A model generated the notes under the pieces. The model saw nothing but the letters and a program-made list of their open reading frames with translations. It searched no databases and was not told the origin of the DNA. Below are positions 8,734-18,731 of a DNA stretch of 24,996 nucleotides, one piece after another; position 1 is the first letter of the stretch; each line of letters begins with the position of its first letter. This DNA comes from Ophiothrix spiculata (Eukaryota; Echinodermata; Ophiuroidea; Amphilepidida; Ophiotrichidae), in NCBI GenBank assembly GCA_000969725.1, contig JXSR01S007556.1; one strand, written 5' to 3'. A program made the position numbers and the translations under genes.

Positions 8734-9670
8734 TCTGAATATTTAATGATACAGATAACAGAGATATGAATTTTAATTAACGTTTATCATATTGATTAAA
8801 TGAGACAAATGTTGCTCCCAGCACTTGCCTTTGATTGAATGGGTCGTAACTTTTTGAACAAAATCTACGCATCATAATGTCATATGAAACAGCTCAACAT
8901 TAACTTGAATTTTTACTTTGATTCTGTTTTGCTTTCTGGCACAACTTTTTTGTTTGGAGCACAATTGTATTAGATGCATTATCCAAAGTGAATTATGTTT
9001 TCATGTTTGACTTGAAACAATATATTCGATAGTAGGAGATTTTCATTTAAACATACAAATTTAGTAAATGGAACAACATGAATTCTCGAGGGAATCCACG
9101 AGATAATGCCACCAGCACATTACTATAGGAGTGATACTCTTCGTATTGTTGTCTATTATATCGATTGTTCGATAACATGTTGAATCACTCAATGCCAATA
9201 AAAGCATGTTTCCGTCAATCGTAATTTGCGTTATGATTTATGTTTCTATTTTGAAACTTTATGAAACATGAAAATCGTTCCATTTTGTTGCATAGCATTT
9301 CAATTTTTTTTTAGGATAGCAAAAATCTAATTGGATCATTTGTCAATGTTCAATTGTGTTCCACACTATGAAATTACGGCAATCATGATATTATGCAAAC
9401 ATCCTTTATTCAAAAATTACCAAGAAAATACACTGTCTTAATACCCGACAACCAAGTTCGAAGAAGGAATTGAATATATTTTGAGGTACGAATTGCCCCG
9501 ATAAGGTCAAAAAATAGTGATTGTTTTTCTTCGGTCAATCGACTGTCCGATTTTATGCATGGAGTATAAGTTTTTATATCATTCATGAATATATTATTGT
9601 TCATTGATGGGTTAAAAGCTGGTCACATGATTATGAATAGCACCACTGTATAAACAATTCTATATTTGAG

Positions 9671-10230
9671 CACAGATCTTTAAAAACCGGGGATGGTGAT
9701 CGGCTGCATTTTTTTGAAGCAATGTTTGTGTTGGTGCCGAGACAATCCAACAGGCAATTACGTGTAGTCTTCTGTTATACTCCACAATCTATTCAGTAGG
9801 CTTTCAAAAAAGTTCATTGACCAACCGCGTCACTAGAGTGTACACTTTCAAGTCACCTGTGCGTAGCCTCTTGACTCATCGGTATTGCAAATATACGTTT
9901 GATATAACCAAGTGAATGTTTAAATAACATTCCTTATACAATTTTCGCAAAGAATTACCACAGTAAAAGCTCCTCGTTGTATTTATCATAATGTGTTATG
10001 TATTATTCTTCTACTTTCACCGTGGTATTTATTTGCAATATTTATTTTCAGTATCACCATGTTGTATGTTTAAAAAAAAATGAAGGAGTCTAAATGAATA
10101 TTTGATGGTAATGCGCTATTCAAACATAACGATCCAAATAATGGTTTCAACTCACACATAGAATTGAGATTATATCGATTTTCTTTTGTATTTGTGAAGA
10201 ATTCGCAATCCCCGTTTTTAAAGATCTGTG
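9671..10230. mobile_element. Non-autonomous DNA transposon with 7-bp target duplication
   Basis: The ends are CACAGATCTTTAAAAACCGG at 9671 and, inverted, CCCCGTTTTTAAAGATCTGTG finishing at 10230. ATTTGAG stands on both sides (9664-9670, 10231-10237). Unit 3 shows the empty site as TATTTGAGGGAGCGAG near 15533, which confirms the insertion. The 560 bases between are AT-rich with no protein recognised. A 7-bp duplication fits P-like or some hAT-like elements; the superfamily is unassigned. Confidence 0.85.
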
Positions 10231-10245
10231 ATTTGAGGGAGCGAG

Positions 10246-10301
10246 ATACTAGTTTGATGGCGACAGTACTAGTATACTAGTTTGATGGCGACAGTACTAG
10301 T
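10246..10301 (+). repeat. 28-bp direct duplication
   Basis: Two adjacent copies of a 28-base sequence containing TAGTTTGATGGCGACAGTAC lie at the end of unit 2. Unit 3 has only one diverged counterpart (CTATTTTGATAGTC near 15552). Confidence 0.8.
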
Positions 10302-10429
10302 AGCCTATATCATTTTAACCTCATTTGGTACATTAACTTGGGGGTGGCGATTGTTTTGGCTTCACAGGCGATAAACAACAATGGCAGCCGCCAGTTCCAG
10401 AATTTTATGCTAGAAAAACCAAAATGTAG

Positions 10430-10667
10430 ATCAATCAATTCAATCAATCAATTTAAAGTGTAATTACATATCATGACATGCATACCCTATATGAAGGAGT
10501 CTATTCGTACAGGGGACCAACGGCTTAACGTGACTTCCGAACCACGGAGCAATTAAAGTAAAATTTCTTGCCCAAGGAAACAAGGAGACGTGAACCACCG
10601 GGCCGAGGCTCGAACCCACAACCTCTGTATAACGAGACACGTGCTCTAACCGCTCAGTCACGCTCCC
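10430..10667 (-). mobile_element. tRNA-derived SINE
   Basis: On the minus strand, from 10667, it begins GGGAGCGTGACTGAGCGGTT (A-box-like) and continues to GGTTCGAGCC (B box) about 30 bases later, the internal RNA polymerase III promoter layout of a tRNA head. The body contains TCCTTGGGCAAGAAATTTTA, resembling a CTTGGGCAAG motif common in animal SINE bodies. The element ends at about 10430 in a tail of TTGA/ATTG repeats. The tRNA-like head does not fold as a clean functional tRNA because it runs directly into the body, so it is not annotated as a tRNA gene. No clear target duplication was found. Confidence 0.85.
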
Positions 10668-11019
10668 ATATGGGTCATTGTTATATTCTGGTATTCATAT
10701 TGTATCAGTGATGGACAAATCATTTCCTGATATTTATGTCAGATTTTGTTTAAAATGCCAAATTTACTATCACGTTTAAAGGGGCATTGGACAAGTTCAG
10801 CATCATCCCCAAACTTTTCCCCTAGCATTTTGAAATATAAGCGATAATAGTAACAGCATGCAAAGTTTCATTGTCAAATTCAAAGCCTATACATCAAAAT
10901 ACTTAGATATTCTTTTATTTTTAATTATCGTTGTCGTTGCATAATACTGTATTGTCTACCATCAAGACATCAGGGACTGGCAACATAAATGTAGCAAGAA
11001 AAAGATATCGAATATACAT
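10668..11019. other. AT-rich spacer, nothing recognised
   Basis: There are no exon-like frames or complete repeats here. A TTTAAAGGGGCATTGG at about 10778 resembles the termini of the TTAA element at 14141-14388, but I find no matching second end. Confidence 0.45.
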
Positions 11020-11138
11020 TGAATCGCCAAGAAAACCTGTCAAAATGGTTATCGGATGGTAATTTGCTAATAATATTTAGACTGGTCACCAAGAAAACCT
11101 ACCAAATGGTTATCGGATGGTCATCCGCTAACAGTATA

Positions 11139-11298
11139 CAAATAATGAATGTTATGAGTGCAATGGGAAGAATATTCTCATGAGAAGAAAGATGAAATGT
11201 TCCATTTAACGAGGCGAAGCCGAGTTAAATGGAACATTTCATCTTTCATCGAATGAGAATATTCTTTCCATTGCACGAATTGAAACATTCATTATTTG
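11139..11298. mobile_element. Hairpin element within the minisatellite (first of two)
   Basis: CAAATAATGAATGTT at 11139 pairs with AACATTCATTATTTG-type sequence ending at 11298. The arms are about 70 bases (including GATGAAATGTTCCATTTAAC and its inverse) around a loop of GAGGCGAAGCCGAG. No coding capacity. Confidence 0.75.
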
Positions 11299-11301
11299 TT
11301 T

Positions 11302-11524
11302 TATATAACTCATACAAAGATTCTTTCCATTTTATGCATTTCTAAGGCCAAACAATGGTAAACATCAGCACAATTCAAAACAGAGTGCTTTTTTTATTTT
11401 CCATTGCACGGGTCGAGTGCAATTGGAAATAAAAAATGCACTCTCGTCGAAGAGTTGAAAATGGAAAAAATGATGAACATCCTTCAACCAATCAAATGAC
11501 TAGAATCTTTGTATGAGTTATATA
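11302..11524. mobile_element. Hairpin element within the minisatellite (second of two)
   Basis: TATATAACTCATACAAAGAT at 11302 pairs with ATCTTTGTATGAGTTATATA ending at 11524. A second inner stem pairs GAGTGCTTTTTTTATTTTCC with GGAAATAAAAAATGCACTC around 11380-11440. It lies directly beside the first hairpin and shares the TTCTTTCCATT and TTGCAC motifs with it, so the two look related. Confidence 0.75.
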
Positions 11525-12119
11525 ATATCGGCTGGCCAAGAAGATGGTCATCCGCTAATAGTATTGGCTGGTTACCAAGAAAACCTGATAAATGGTTATC
11601 GGATGGTCATCCGCTAACTGTTCATTTGCATGTGAAAAAGTTATCCGGTAGTCATCCGCTAATAGTATCGGCTGGTTACCAAGAAAACCTGTTAAAATGG
11701 TTATCGGCTGGTCATCCGCTAATAGTATCGGCTGGTTACCAAGAAACCTGTTAAAATGGTTATCGGATGGTCATCCGCTAATAGTATCGGCTGGTTACCA
11801 AGAAAACCTAAGAAAACAGTTATCGGATGGTCATCCGCTAACTGCTCATTTGCGTGTGAAATAGTAATCGGTCATCCGCTAACATAGTTGCGGATGGTCA
11901 TCGGATGGTTATCGGGTAGTTATCTGCTATATGCCTTATTTTTTTGCTATGGGTAGTGATGTAGAATTGTTTTTTAGAAGACTGAGTGAAATGCTGTAGC
12001 TTTCCAATGGTTTTCCGATAGTAACGTGGTTGACCTTCTAAGACATTATATAACAACCTTACTTGATACATTGCAAAATTAATCCAAGGTTAACAGCAGA
12101 GTTTCGCTAGAAATAACCA

Positions 12120-12290
12120 AAGTGGAAAAATCTCGTAGATTTCCGCGAGAATCCTTGGTATTCAATTTACATAATTTGTATTTTCAAAATCGAAATAGCT
12201 AATTGTATATACATTGGCTGTTATATGTCACTCAATGTTATGATTTATGATTTCAAGTGGATTTGATTACGTAATGCCTAGAGACTTTCC
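12120..12290 (+). repeat. Diverged relative of copy A
   Basis: The sequence GATTTCCGCGAGAATCCTTG followed by a CAATTTACAT...TTTGTATTTTCAAAATC series parallels 2000-2060 of copy A (AAAATCCCATGAGAATCCTT ... TTTACATTTGTATTTGCAAAATC). Similarity is patchy and fades before the assembly gap, so this is an old copy or a related subfamily. Confidence 0.4.
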
Positions 12291-12306
12291 TTAACAACGT
12301 GTGTGT

Positions 12307-12512
12307 NNNNNNNNNNNNNNNNNNNNNNNNNNNNNNNNNNNNNNNNNNNNNNNNNNNNNNNNNNNNNNNNNNNNNNNNNNNNNNNNNNNNNNNNNNNNNN
12401 NNNNNNNNNNNNNNNNNNNNNNNNNNNNNNNNNNNNNNNNNNNNNNNNNNNNNNNNNNNNNNNNNNNNNNNNNNNNNNNNNNNNNNNNNNNNNNNNNNNN
12501 NNNNNNNNNNNN
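12307..12512. other. Assembly gap (206 N)
   Basis: A run of N, preceded by a short GT repeat (CGTGTGTGT). A microsatellite or longer repeat may have blocked assembly. Nothing can be said about its content or true length. Confidence 0.99.
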
Positions 12513-12900
12513 TTTCATTGGTATGTTTTTTTCGTCCATGTCAAAATGTTACTATTTAAAAAAGTAGGTTCGTACTTAAAAAAAGTTATAGCGCAATATG
12601 CGTACCCAGCTGTGCATAGCGCGTGTAAAGACTTCGGATCGTCAGACGTCGTGCGATGAAATCGCTTTTTGAAATCGTTGGACTCTGATTACACCATTAG
12701 AGTAAGTTTAAGCGAAAAGACGCTGTCACTATTGAGACAAAATGCTAGATTTGTTCAATTCAGTAGAAAACCATGTTTTGCAACAACATCAGACGGGGAA
12801 AAAAGTTTTTCTTTTTTGTCAACAACTGACCTTAATCAAAAATCATAACTTGTCTGCCAGCAACAAGAGTTTTATTTATGCAGATGAAAAGGTTTGACCA
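12513..12900. other. Unannotated sequence after the gap
   Basis: I see no terminal repeats or exon-like frames with splice borders here. It includes a locally GC-richer part (GCGTACCCAGCTGTGCATAG near 12600). Confidence 0.4.
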
Positions 12901-12902
12901 AT

Positions 12903-15560
12903 AGACCAAAATACGTCATTTTATAGGAATGGTCTCTGAGTGTGATAATCTAAAAATCATTTAGATTATAAGTCTACAAAACTCGTTATTTCTAACGTCT
13001 TGTTTCATTTGATCTAGGATATGTGACAGTCGTCAAAAACCACGCATAAGTGCGTGTTAATAAACTTAAAGTTGCTTCTTTTAAATTGATTATTTTATTT
13101 CGATAAAAATTACTTTGAAGGAGCCTCATCATCATTATGATAACTAACGTCTGACTAGTTTGGTAGGTGTAACGTAGTTACATCAGAATTCACAGGGAAT
13201 GAAAAATCCCCCTTTCCTCTTCTCGCTGTAAGTAATCAGGTTTTGTTACATTGAAAAACGTGCGTACTTACTGTCGCTTCAAGCTATGTGTTAACTCTAC
13301 ATTAAGGAGTAGAAAGATTTTAAGAAAACATGCATTGCCTTCCGTATGAAATCCAAACTGTCTTTCTGGTTAGCTCTATGTATTATTAAACTGACTTTAA
13401 GGAAAAGTGTGGTTCCTTTTCCTGAATAATGTTTGCAAAGATTTCTTGTATGTAGAATTGGTCGTAGATTTAAGGGTTAAGTACTTATAAACCATTTTCT
13501 ATAACAAATTAATTGCTAAACCACAATACATTGGTAGTGATATTTGATGTTGACCAAAGTTTGCGATTTTGATCGAATGTCATAAAAATCCTTTGTTTTT
13601 TCAATTCGCATTTTGTAGAAAAGTCTTACTTGAAATATTAAATGTAAAACTTTAAACTTTCACTTATTGTTATCTTAAACATAATCAAAAATCAAACAGT
13701 TGAAAAGGCTTCACCTAAACATGTTTGTTTTTCCAATTATTGCTGAATTTAAATTATTTTTTGAAGCAAATTCCCCTCAAATTCACCATATTTAATCTGT
13801 GATGCAACCCGACCGATCGGAAAAAACATGCACAAACCCCGAAAGACAGGTACATGTATCATCACCTTATTACGAGTACCCAATCGGATGAACAATTATT
13901 TCTATATATATATATATATACTAATTATTATGCCAACATGTCAACATTCGATATTTTCTTATAAAAATCAGGTAATTTTTATACTTTCTGTATTATCAGT
14001 TTCTTCAATCAAAAATTTGGCTTTTACCTCATTTCGATATTTAAAACGAGAGTAGTAATATTATCTAATTTTTTTATAAGGAACTTATTTTTGAAAGGAT
14101 ACAAATGCCAATTTTTCGTCTTTTTCATAAACAATGTTAAAGGTGCAATTCATGATTTTGATGTGGTCTTTTTTCTAGCTAAATAAAAAGAAGAGTACAA
14201 CATAAATATATACTGAAAATTTCACTTGATTCCGACCGTTCGTTTCCAACTTACAAGCATTTTCAGCATTTTAAAAATCGCCATAGACTACTGTGTTGTA
14301 ATTACTGTCGGGGCCCCGACAATAATTAGAAAACTCAATGTTGATAGAGGTGACCTTGAGGGTGAAAAGTGGATCATGAATTGCCCCTTTAATTTGTATT
14401 ACAATCTAAAGCTTACAAGACGCTGCACGTTTTTCTTTAATGAAAGTTTTCTTGCAAAATGTGAGGTAAATTTCTGAAATCAATCAGAAGCGGATGATGC
14501 TATATGCATCTCATGTCAGCAAAATAATACATGTCACTGTAAGCATTAAAGAATTTGATTATTTTGTGTGTAAAACCTCGTAAAAATAAATTAAGCTGAA
14601 TATCTAATGATAGAGATATCAGAGATATGAATTTTAATTGACGTTTATCATATTGATTAAATGAGATAAAAGATGCTTCCAGCACCTGCCTATGATTGAA
14701 TGGGTCGTAACTTTTTGAACAAAATCTAAGCATCATAATGTCATATGAAACAGCTCAACATTAACTTGAATTTTTACTTTCGATTCTGTTTTGCTTTCTG
14801 GAACAACTTTTTTGTTTGGAGCACAATTGTATTATATGCATTATCCAAAGTGAATTATGTTTTCATGTTTGACTTGAAGCAATATATTCGATAGTAGGAG
14901 ATTTTCATTTAAACATACAAATTTAATAAATAGAACACCATGAATGCTCGAGGGAATCCACGAGGTAATGCCACAGGATTTTGTGACAAAACGCATTACT
15001 ATTATATTCTTCGTATATCTTTTTTATATATAGATTGTTCGATAACATGTTGAATCACTCAATGCCAATAAAAGCATGTTTCCGTTATTTGCGTTATGAT
15101 TTATGTTTCTATTATGTGACTTTATGAAACATGATAATCATTCCATTTTGTTGCATACTATTTCATTTTTCGTGATAGCAAAAATCTAATTGGATAATTT
15201 GTCAATGTTCAATTGTGTTTCAACTCACCATAATGAAATTACGGCAATCATAATATTATGCAAACAGCCTTAATTTAAAAATTACTAAAAAAGTACATTG
15301 TCTTAATCCCCGACAACCAAGTTCGAAGAAGAAATTGAATATATTTTGAGGTACGAATTGCCCCGATAAGGTCAAAAATAGTGATTGTTTGTCTTCGGTC
15401 GACCGACCGTCCGATTTTAGACATGAAGTATATAAAAGTTTTTATATCATTAATAAATATAGTATTGTTCATTGATTAGTTAAACGCTGGTCACATGATT
15501 ATAAATAGCACCACTGTAACAAAACAATTCTATATTTGAGGGAGCGAGATACTATTTTGA
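12903..15560 (+). repeat. Long dispersed repeat, unit 3 (modules P and Q)
   Basis: It starts with a reduced copy of the inverted ends at 12903-12940. Module P follows (about 13060-13890; for example GACTAGTTTGGTAGGTGTAA near 13152), then Q (about 13925-15260) and the same tail as unit 2 (GACAACCAAGTTCGAAGAAG near 15312), to CTATATTTGAGGGAGCGAGA near 15530. It is the most complete copy and shows the empty sites for the insertions at 6580-7007 and 9671-10230. It has its own insertion at 14141-14388 and a TA microsatellite at about 13904-13921. Confidence 0.75.
14141..14388. mobile_element. TTAA-flanked MITE
   Basis: TTAA flanks both ends (14137-14140 and 14389-14392). The inverted termini are AGGTGCAATTCATGAT and ATCATGAATTGCCCCT. 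Units 1 and 2 lack the block: unit 2 reads CGATGTTAATTTCTATT with a single TTAA. A TTAA target points to piggyBac or Kolobok-type elements; the AGG start fits Kolobok better, but this is an inference. The centre contains the perfect 16-base palindrome TGTCGGGGCCCCGACA at 14306-14321. Confidence 0.85.
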
Positions 15561-16250
15561 TAGTCTCAAGATCACCAAAAAACTTAGCAGCTGACTCGTG
15601 TTTTCCCCTAAATTACGTATGCTCAACCAAAATTAAACTCAACTGCCCTCTTGCAGGTGAATGTAGAGCATCTTATGATGTATACCGACCTTGACGTAGA
15701 GCTTTTTACCCCCCCCCCACCCCACCCCCGTTAATGCATAACAGGCATATGGACCCATGGTTTTGATCACTTAAAAACACTGTTCTCTACATTATTTATC
15801 TTTGGAACTGTAAAGTGATACGCCAACTCAATACATTTCATAAGAAACAAAATAAAAATCCGTCTTTCCGTTTCAAAATGGCCGCCAGATATCTAATTCG
15901 TGTCAAATTTTCATTTTTTTCTAAAAATGTCCCGCCAAAAATTGGAAATCTGCTTTCCCCAAGGAATTTTTCAATTAAAATTGGCTCATACTAGCAGATT
16001 ATAATTACAAATACATTCCTGAAATAAAATTTTTAAAAAATTGTTTCGTTTTGGTTTTAAGGACAAAACAAATTTTGAACAGTGCCATCATTTTACCAGT
16101 TTATGCTAATTATCTCAAAAACGACAAGACCGATTTGAATTTTGAAGCATCAAAACATGTGCAACCCCTACCTTGACAATTACATAGAACAGGTTTATTG
16201 AGTTATGTTGCCTAATTCACCCTTTCATGGTCACGCTATGCCTGAAACAA
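15561..16250. other. AT-rich stretch with a C-run microsatellite
   Basis: There are no exon-like frames with splice borders. A polypyrimidine run of mostly C lies at 15709-15729. The rest is unassigned. Confidence 0.5.
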
Positions 16251-17110
16251 TAGAAAGTTTGCGAAAATAAGGTTAAGGTTACCGTATGCGATAACCTAAC
16301 TGTAAAATGCATTACGGTTATCGCTACTATAATCGCTAACGCTATTTAGGAAGCTAACCTTAGGGACTGATTTATAGATATGCATGAGGAAGTTTATAAT
16401 TTCTAGTCCCTAATGCTATGCGTGCGCATGTGGCAATGAAATCATGAAATCATGAAATTAATTTGTACCCCGTTGTGATCACTGAGCGTGAATAACTGTA
16501 GTATTTTTGTTCTGATCAACATCATTCGATTAGTTTTGCCAGAAATGAGAGCATAGTATGTGCGCCATAACAGTTTAACGTATGTCTCACTTTAACTTAG
16601 CGAGAAATCTAGCTATCCTATACGTTATTTCTTCATCCATCGGATCAATAAACGCTATTTTTAAGGATAAGGTTACCGATTATGCAATCGCAACTGGCAG
16701 TCATACGCTAATCAAAACACACATAAATCAATGGCAACCACTCAAGCAGTGAATAGTGCTGACCAAATGTCCCAAATTAAGCTCGAAATTCCGGGATTGT
16801 ACAACGTCACACAATTGTTTTATATCGCTTCAATTATAGGTTACACTTTGTTTTACCATATCTTGATGTCTAAATGGCATAATTTGTATGAATAAAACAA
16901 CACGAGACGCATATAATAGTGGTGCTTAACGTACAGCTATGATTGAAATTTAGTTTAATAAGGGTTCCGCTGCCGTTATTTTAATAGCTGCTTATTTGCA
17001 TTTGAAAAGAAATAAGGTTACCGTCCAAAATAGCGATAGCGTTTTTACAACGCAACCTCTCAATTATATTTGACTGCCCCCGGCAAAATGTATCACTAAG
17101 TAGGCGACTT
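16251..17110. other. Unassigned stretch with recurring GGTTACCG and AACGCTATT motifs
   Basis: AAGGTTACCG occurs near 16276, 16664 and 17012. AACGCTATTT-like sequence occurs near 16345 and 16650 and, inverted, near 17030. Short inverted pairs such as GCGATAACC / GGTTATCGC (about 16287-16327) and TTAGGGACT / AGTCCCTAA (about 16361-16414) are also present. These may be degraded foldback elements; I cannot define ends or a target duplication. No coding sequence recognised. Confidence 0.4.
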
Positions 17111-17112
17111 AA

Positions 17113-17440
17113 CTTGTTCATTCATTCATTCAATCTTTATTTGTTTTCATCTCATATAATCATGGAAAGAGTAGACTATTTCCATGATATAATGAACAAT
17201 ACTAATTTATAATAATATACTTTTAAATTATACTGCATAATAGTCTATAATGAGATGTGGATGCCATCAAAAACGCAAAGCGTGTGGCAGATGGTACCCA
17301 TAATAGGGTTACAAGATAGAAAAATATATAACAAGATACATTCAACAATGAACATTTATGACGATATTTTATATGTCTATATAAAAATAAATCAAACTGG
17401 TACACTATTATATAAGATATAAAACAATACATGTATTATG
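17113..17440 (-). mobile_element. LINE 3' end (L2/CR1-like)
   Basis: On the minus strand this reads towards AATAAAGATTGAATGAATGA and ends at about 17113 in TGAA tandem repeats. Upstream is TAACCCTATTATGGGTACCA followed by a TTTGATGGCATCCACATCTC-like sequence, in the style of the 3' untranslated end of L2-type LINEs. Only the 3' end is present, the usual result of 5'-truncated reverse transcription. The upstream limit is uncertain because the AT-rich flank is uninformative. Confidence 0.6.
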
Positions 17441-17960
17441 CCTTCATAGAAGACTGTTTAAATGTACCACAAGTGATTTATTTCATTGAAAGTAGTATAT
17501 TGACGTCAAATTAGCCTGGTGCAAGACAAACATTGGACATTAATATAAATATCAAGGTTTATGCGTACTAAATATTGATTTGCAGGGTATTAGTATTGAG
17601 TAAGGATGTGCTTTTTAAGATTTGTGTATAGGATGAGGAATTTGGTTGATTAAGACAATATACTAGTATATATTTTTTACTTTTCTCCATTGATAATTGT
17701 TCCATAACCAGATTCTGTTCTGCTATTTTTTTTTTAATTTTCATTTTTTCATGTTTGACCATCACTCAACAAATTGATCTATTTACAATTTCATTCGTCA
17801 ATCTGTGCCATTTAAATATGATCAGAAATGTTGACATTTGATAATAATTGTCATATGTAACAGTATTAAATAACATACTCTACAAGTGATTTAAGGATAA
17901 CTGTAAATAAACCTATAGACAAATCTATAAAAAGTTGCACTTGGGCGATAGTCTTTCAGA
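17441..17960. other. AT-rich stretch, nothing firm
   Basis: A lysine-rich minus-strand frame at 17568-17765 has no supporting splice signals and is best explained by poly-A-rich composition. No repeats with clear ends. Confidence 0.4.
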
Positions 17961-17966
17961 AAAAGT

Positions 17967-18060
17967 TTGTTTGTTTCTTCTTTATTCTTGGTCCATGTTC
18001 AGAGGGAAATTTAAGTATCCCTCCGTTCTCCCATATGGCCCATTTCCATAAAACACATCA
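17967..18060 (-). promoter_or_regulatory. Candidate polyadenylation region or LINE 3' end
   Basis: On the minus strand, GGGCCATATGGGAGAACGGA is followed by a near-palindromic AAATTTCCCTCTG, then AAGAATAAAGAAG with an AATAAA hexamer at about 17980-17990 and CAAACAAAC. It lies about 340 bases downstream of the candidate last exon of the minus-strand gene, so it could be that gene's polyadenylation site. Equally, the A-rich tail with short tandem repeats could mark the 3' end of another LINE copy. I cannot decide between the two. Confidence 0.35.
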
Positions 18061-18321
18061 ACATTTAATACATAAAAATACAATTTTCTTAAAGTTTACA
18101 ATTACATAAAATATATATATTAATTACACAATAAAATACAATATGCTTTTAATTTATAAACATGATAAAGGTTGACCTATAAAATACCATACATTTACGC
18201 TCATTGATTTTTTAAATTGCACAAGATAAATTGAGGCACAATAAAGTTTGACCTATGGAGCAAATATGTCGACAAAATAGTCGCCAACGTTGCAAAAAAC
18301 ACTGGTGTTGATGTGAACAAA

Positions 18322-18384
18322 TCACCAAAATCTACTTATGCTGTTTCGGAGAAAACCGACCAATATTCCTCTTCTCGGTTTAGG
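18322..18384 (-). CDS. Candidate terminal exon of the unidentified minus-strand gene
   Basis: A strong acceptor precedes it: a long pyrimidine tract (CCTTTTCTTTCTTTTTTTG on the minus strand) ending CTTGCAG at 18385-18391. Continuing in phase 0 from the exon at 19765-19863, it reads PKPRRGILVGFLRNSISRFW and then TGA at 18322-18324. The residues are basic and lack a recognisable motif. The other phase gives LNREEEYWSVFSETA before a stop, which would need a phase-1 donor that the upstream exon does not provide. The intron to the upstream exon would be 1380 bp and would contain the hAT-like MITE at 18732-18993. The splice site is good but there is no independent proof of coding, so this is a moderate call. 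Confidence 0.4.
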   Translation of the reverse strand, partial: PKPRRGILVGFLRNSISRFW

Positions 18385-18731
18385 CTGCAAGTTTCAAAAA
18401 AAGAAAGAAAAGGAAAAATATGATTAAAAACACTTACTTACAAAGTTGTGACCTAATTGTGCTCCAACGCCTAAATTACTTGAGTACTTTACTTTCTAAT
18501 TATCCTTAGTTTGTATTAAAGTGTGTAACTTAAAGTGCTATCGGCTAACTTTTTTCATTACAATACGTTTTTGGACTATTGTTTGGGAAATTGTATCATA
18601 AATTACCCAACAATCTCACCAGATATGACAGATTAACGGAAAACGAGAATATCATGAAGATTCATTCTTTACAAAATCTATATTTATTCACGATCACAAC
18701 AATAATACAGGGGGAAATTGATGAATTATTT

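Larger units (their letters stand above)
8301..10310 (+). repeat. Long dispersed repeat, unit 2 (module Q, without P)
   Basis: It opens like unit 3 (TCTAAAAATCATTTAGATTA at about 8317), then passes directly into module Q near 8375, so module P is missing. It continues through sequence shared with unit 3 (GACAACCAAGTTCGAAGAAG near 9446) to TATTTGAG at 9663-9670. After the 560-bp insertion it resumes with GGAGCGAGATACTA at 10238. Near its end a 28-bp sequence containing TTTGATGGCGACAGTACTAG is directly duplicated (10246-10301). Confidence 0.75.
11021..11935 (+). repeat. 60-bp minisatellite, interrupted
   Basis: The unit runs GGTTACCAAGAAAACCTGTT, then AAAATGGTTATCGGATGGTC, then ATCCGCTAATAGTATCGGCT. 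About two diverged units lie at 11021-11138 and about six or seven at 11525-11935. The most regular copies (11660-11810) are exactly 60 bp apart except for single-base slips. Because 60 is a multiple of three, one frame stays open and reads a repeated 20-residue phrase (SAGYQENLLKWLSAGHPLIV); I consider this incidental. Some units carry a variant insert with TGTTCATTTGCATGTGAAA. Confidence 0.85.

Noticed and set aside
10590-10667. tRNA gene on the minus strand
   Set aside because: The A and B boxes are present, but the head continues into a SINE body with a tandem-repeat tail.
11509-11754. Plus-strand protein with 20-residue repeats
   Set aside because: It follows from a 60-bp minisatellite unit; single-base slips break the frame in adjoining units and no start context or splice site supports it.
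11021-11935. CRISPR-like regular repeats
   Set aside because: The whole 60-bp unit repeats with no unique spacers, and the context is animal DNA.
12291-12659. Open frames across the N run
   Set aside because: They exist only because unknown bases cannot encode stops.
17568-17765. Lysine-rich minus-strand frame (KHEKMKIKKKIAEQN)
   Set aside because: No pyrimidine tract or strong donor; the composition is explained by runs of A.
18235-18423. Plus-strand open stretch of 62 codons without a start (FDLWSKYVDKIVANVAKN)
   Set aside because: It lacks a start codon or a good acceptor, and the minus strand has a much stronger acceptor at 18385-18391.
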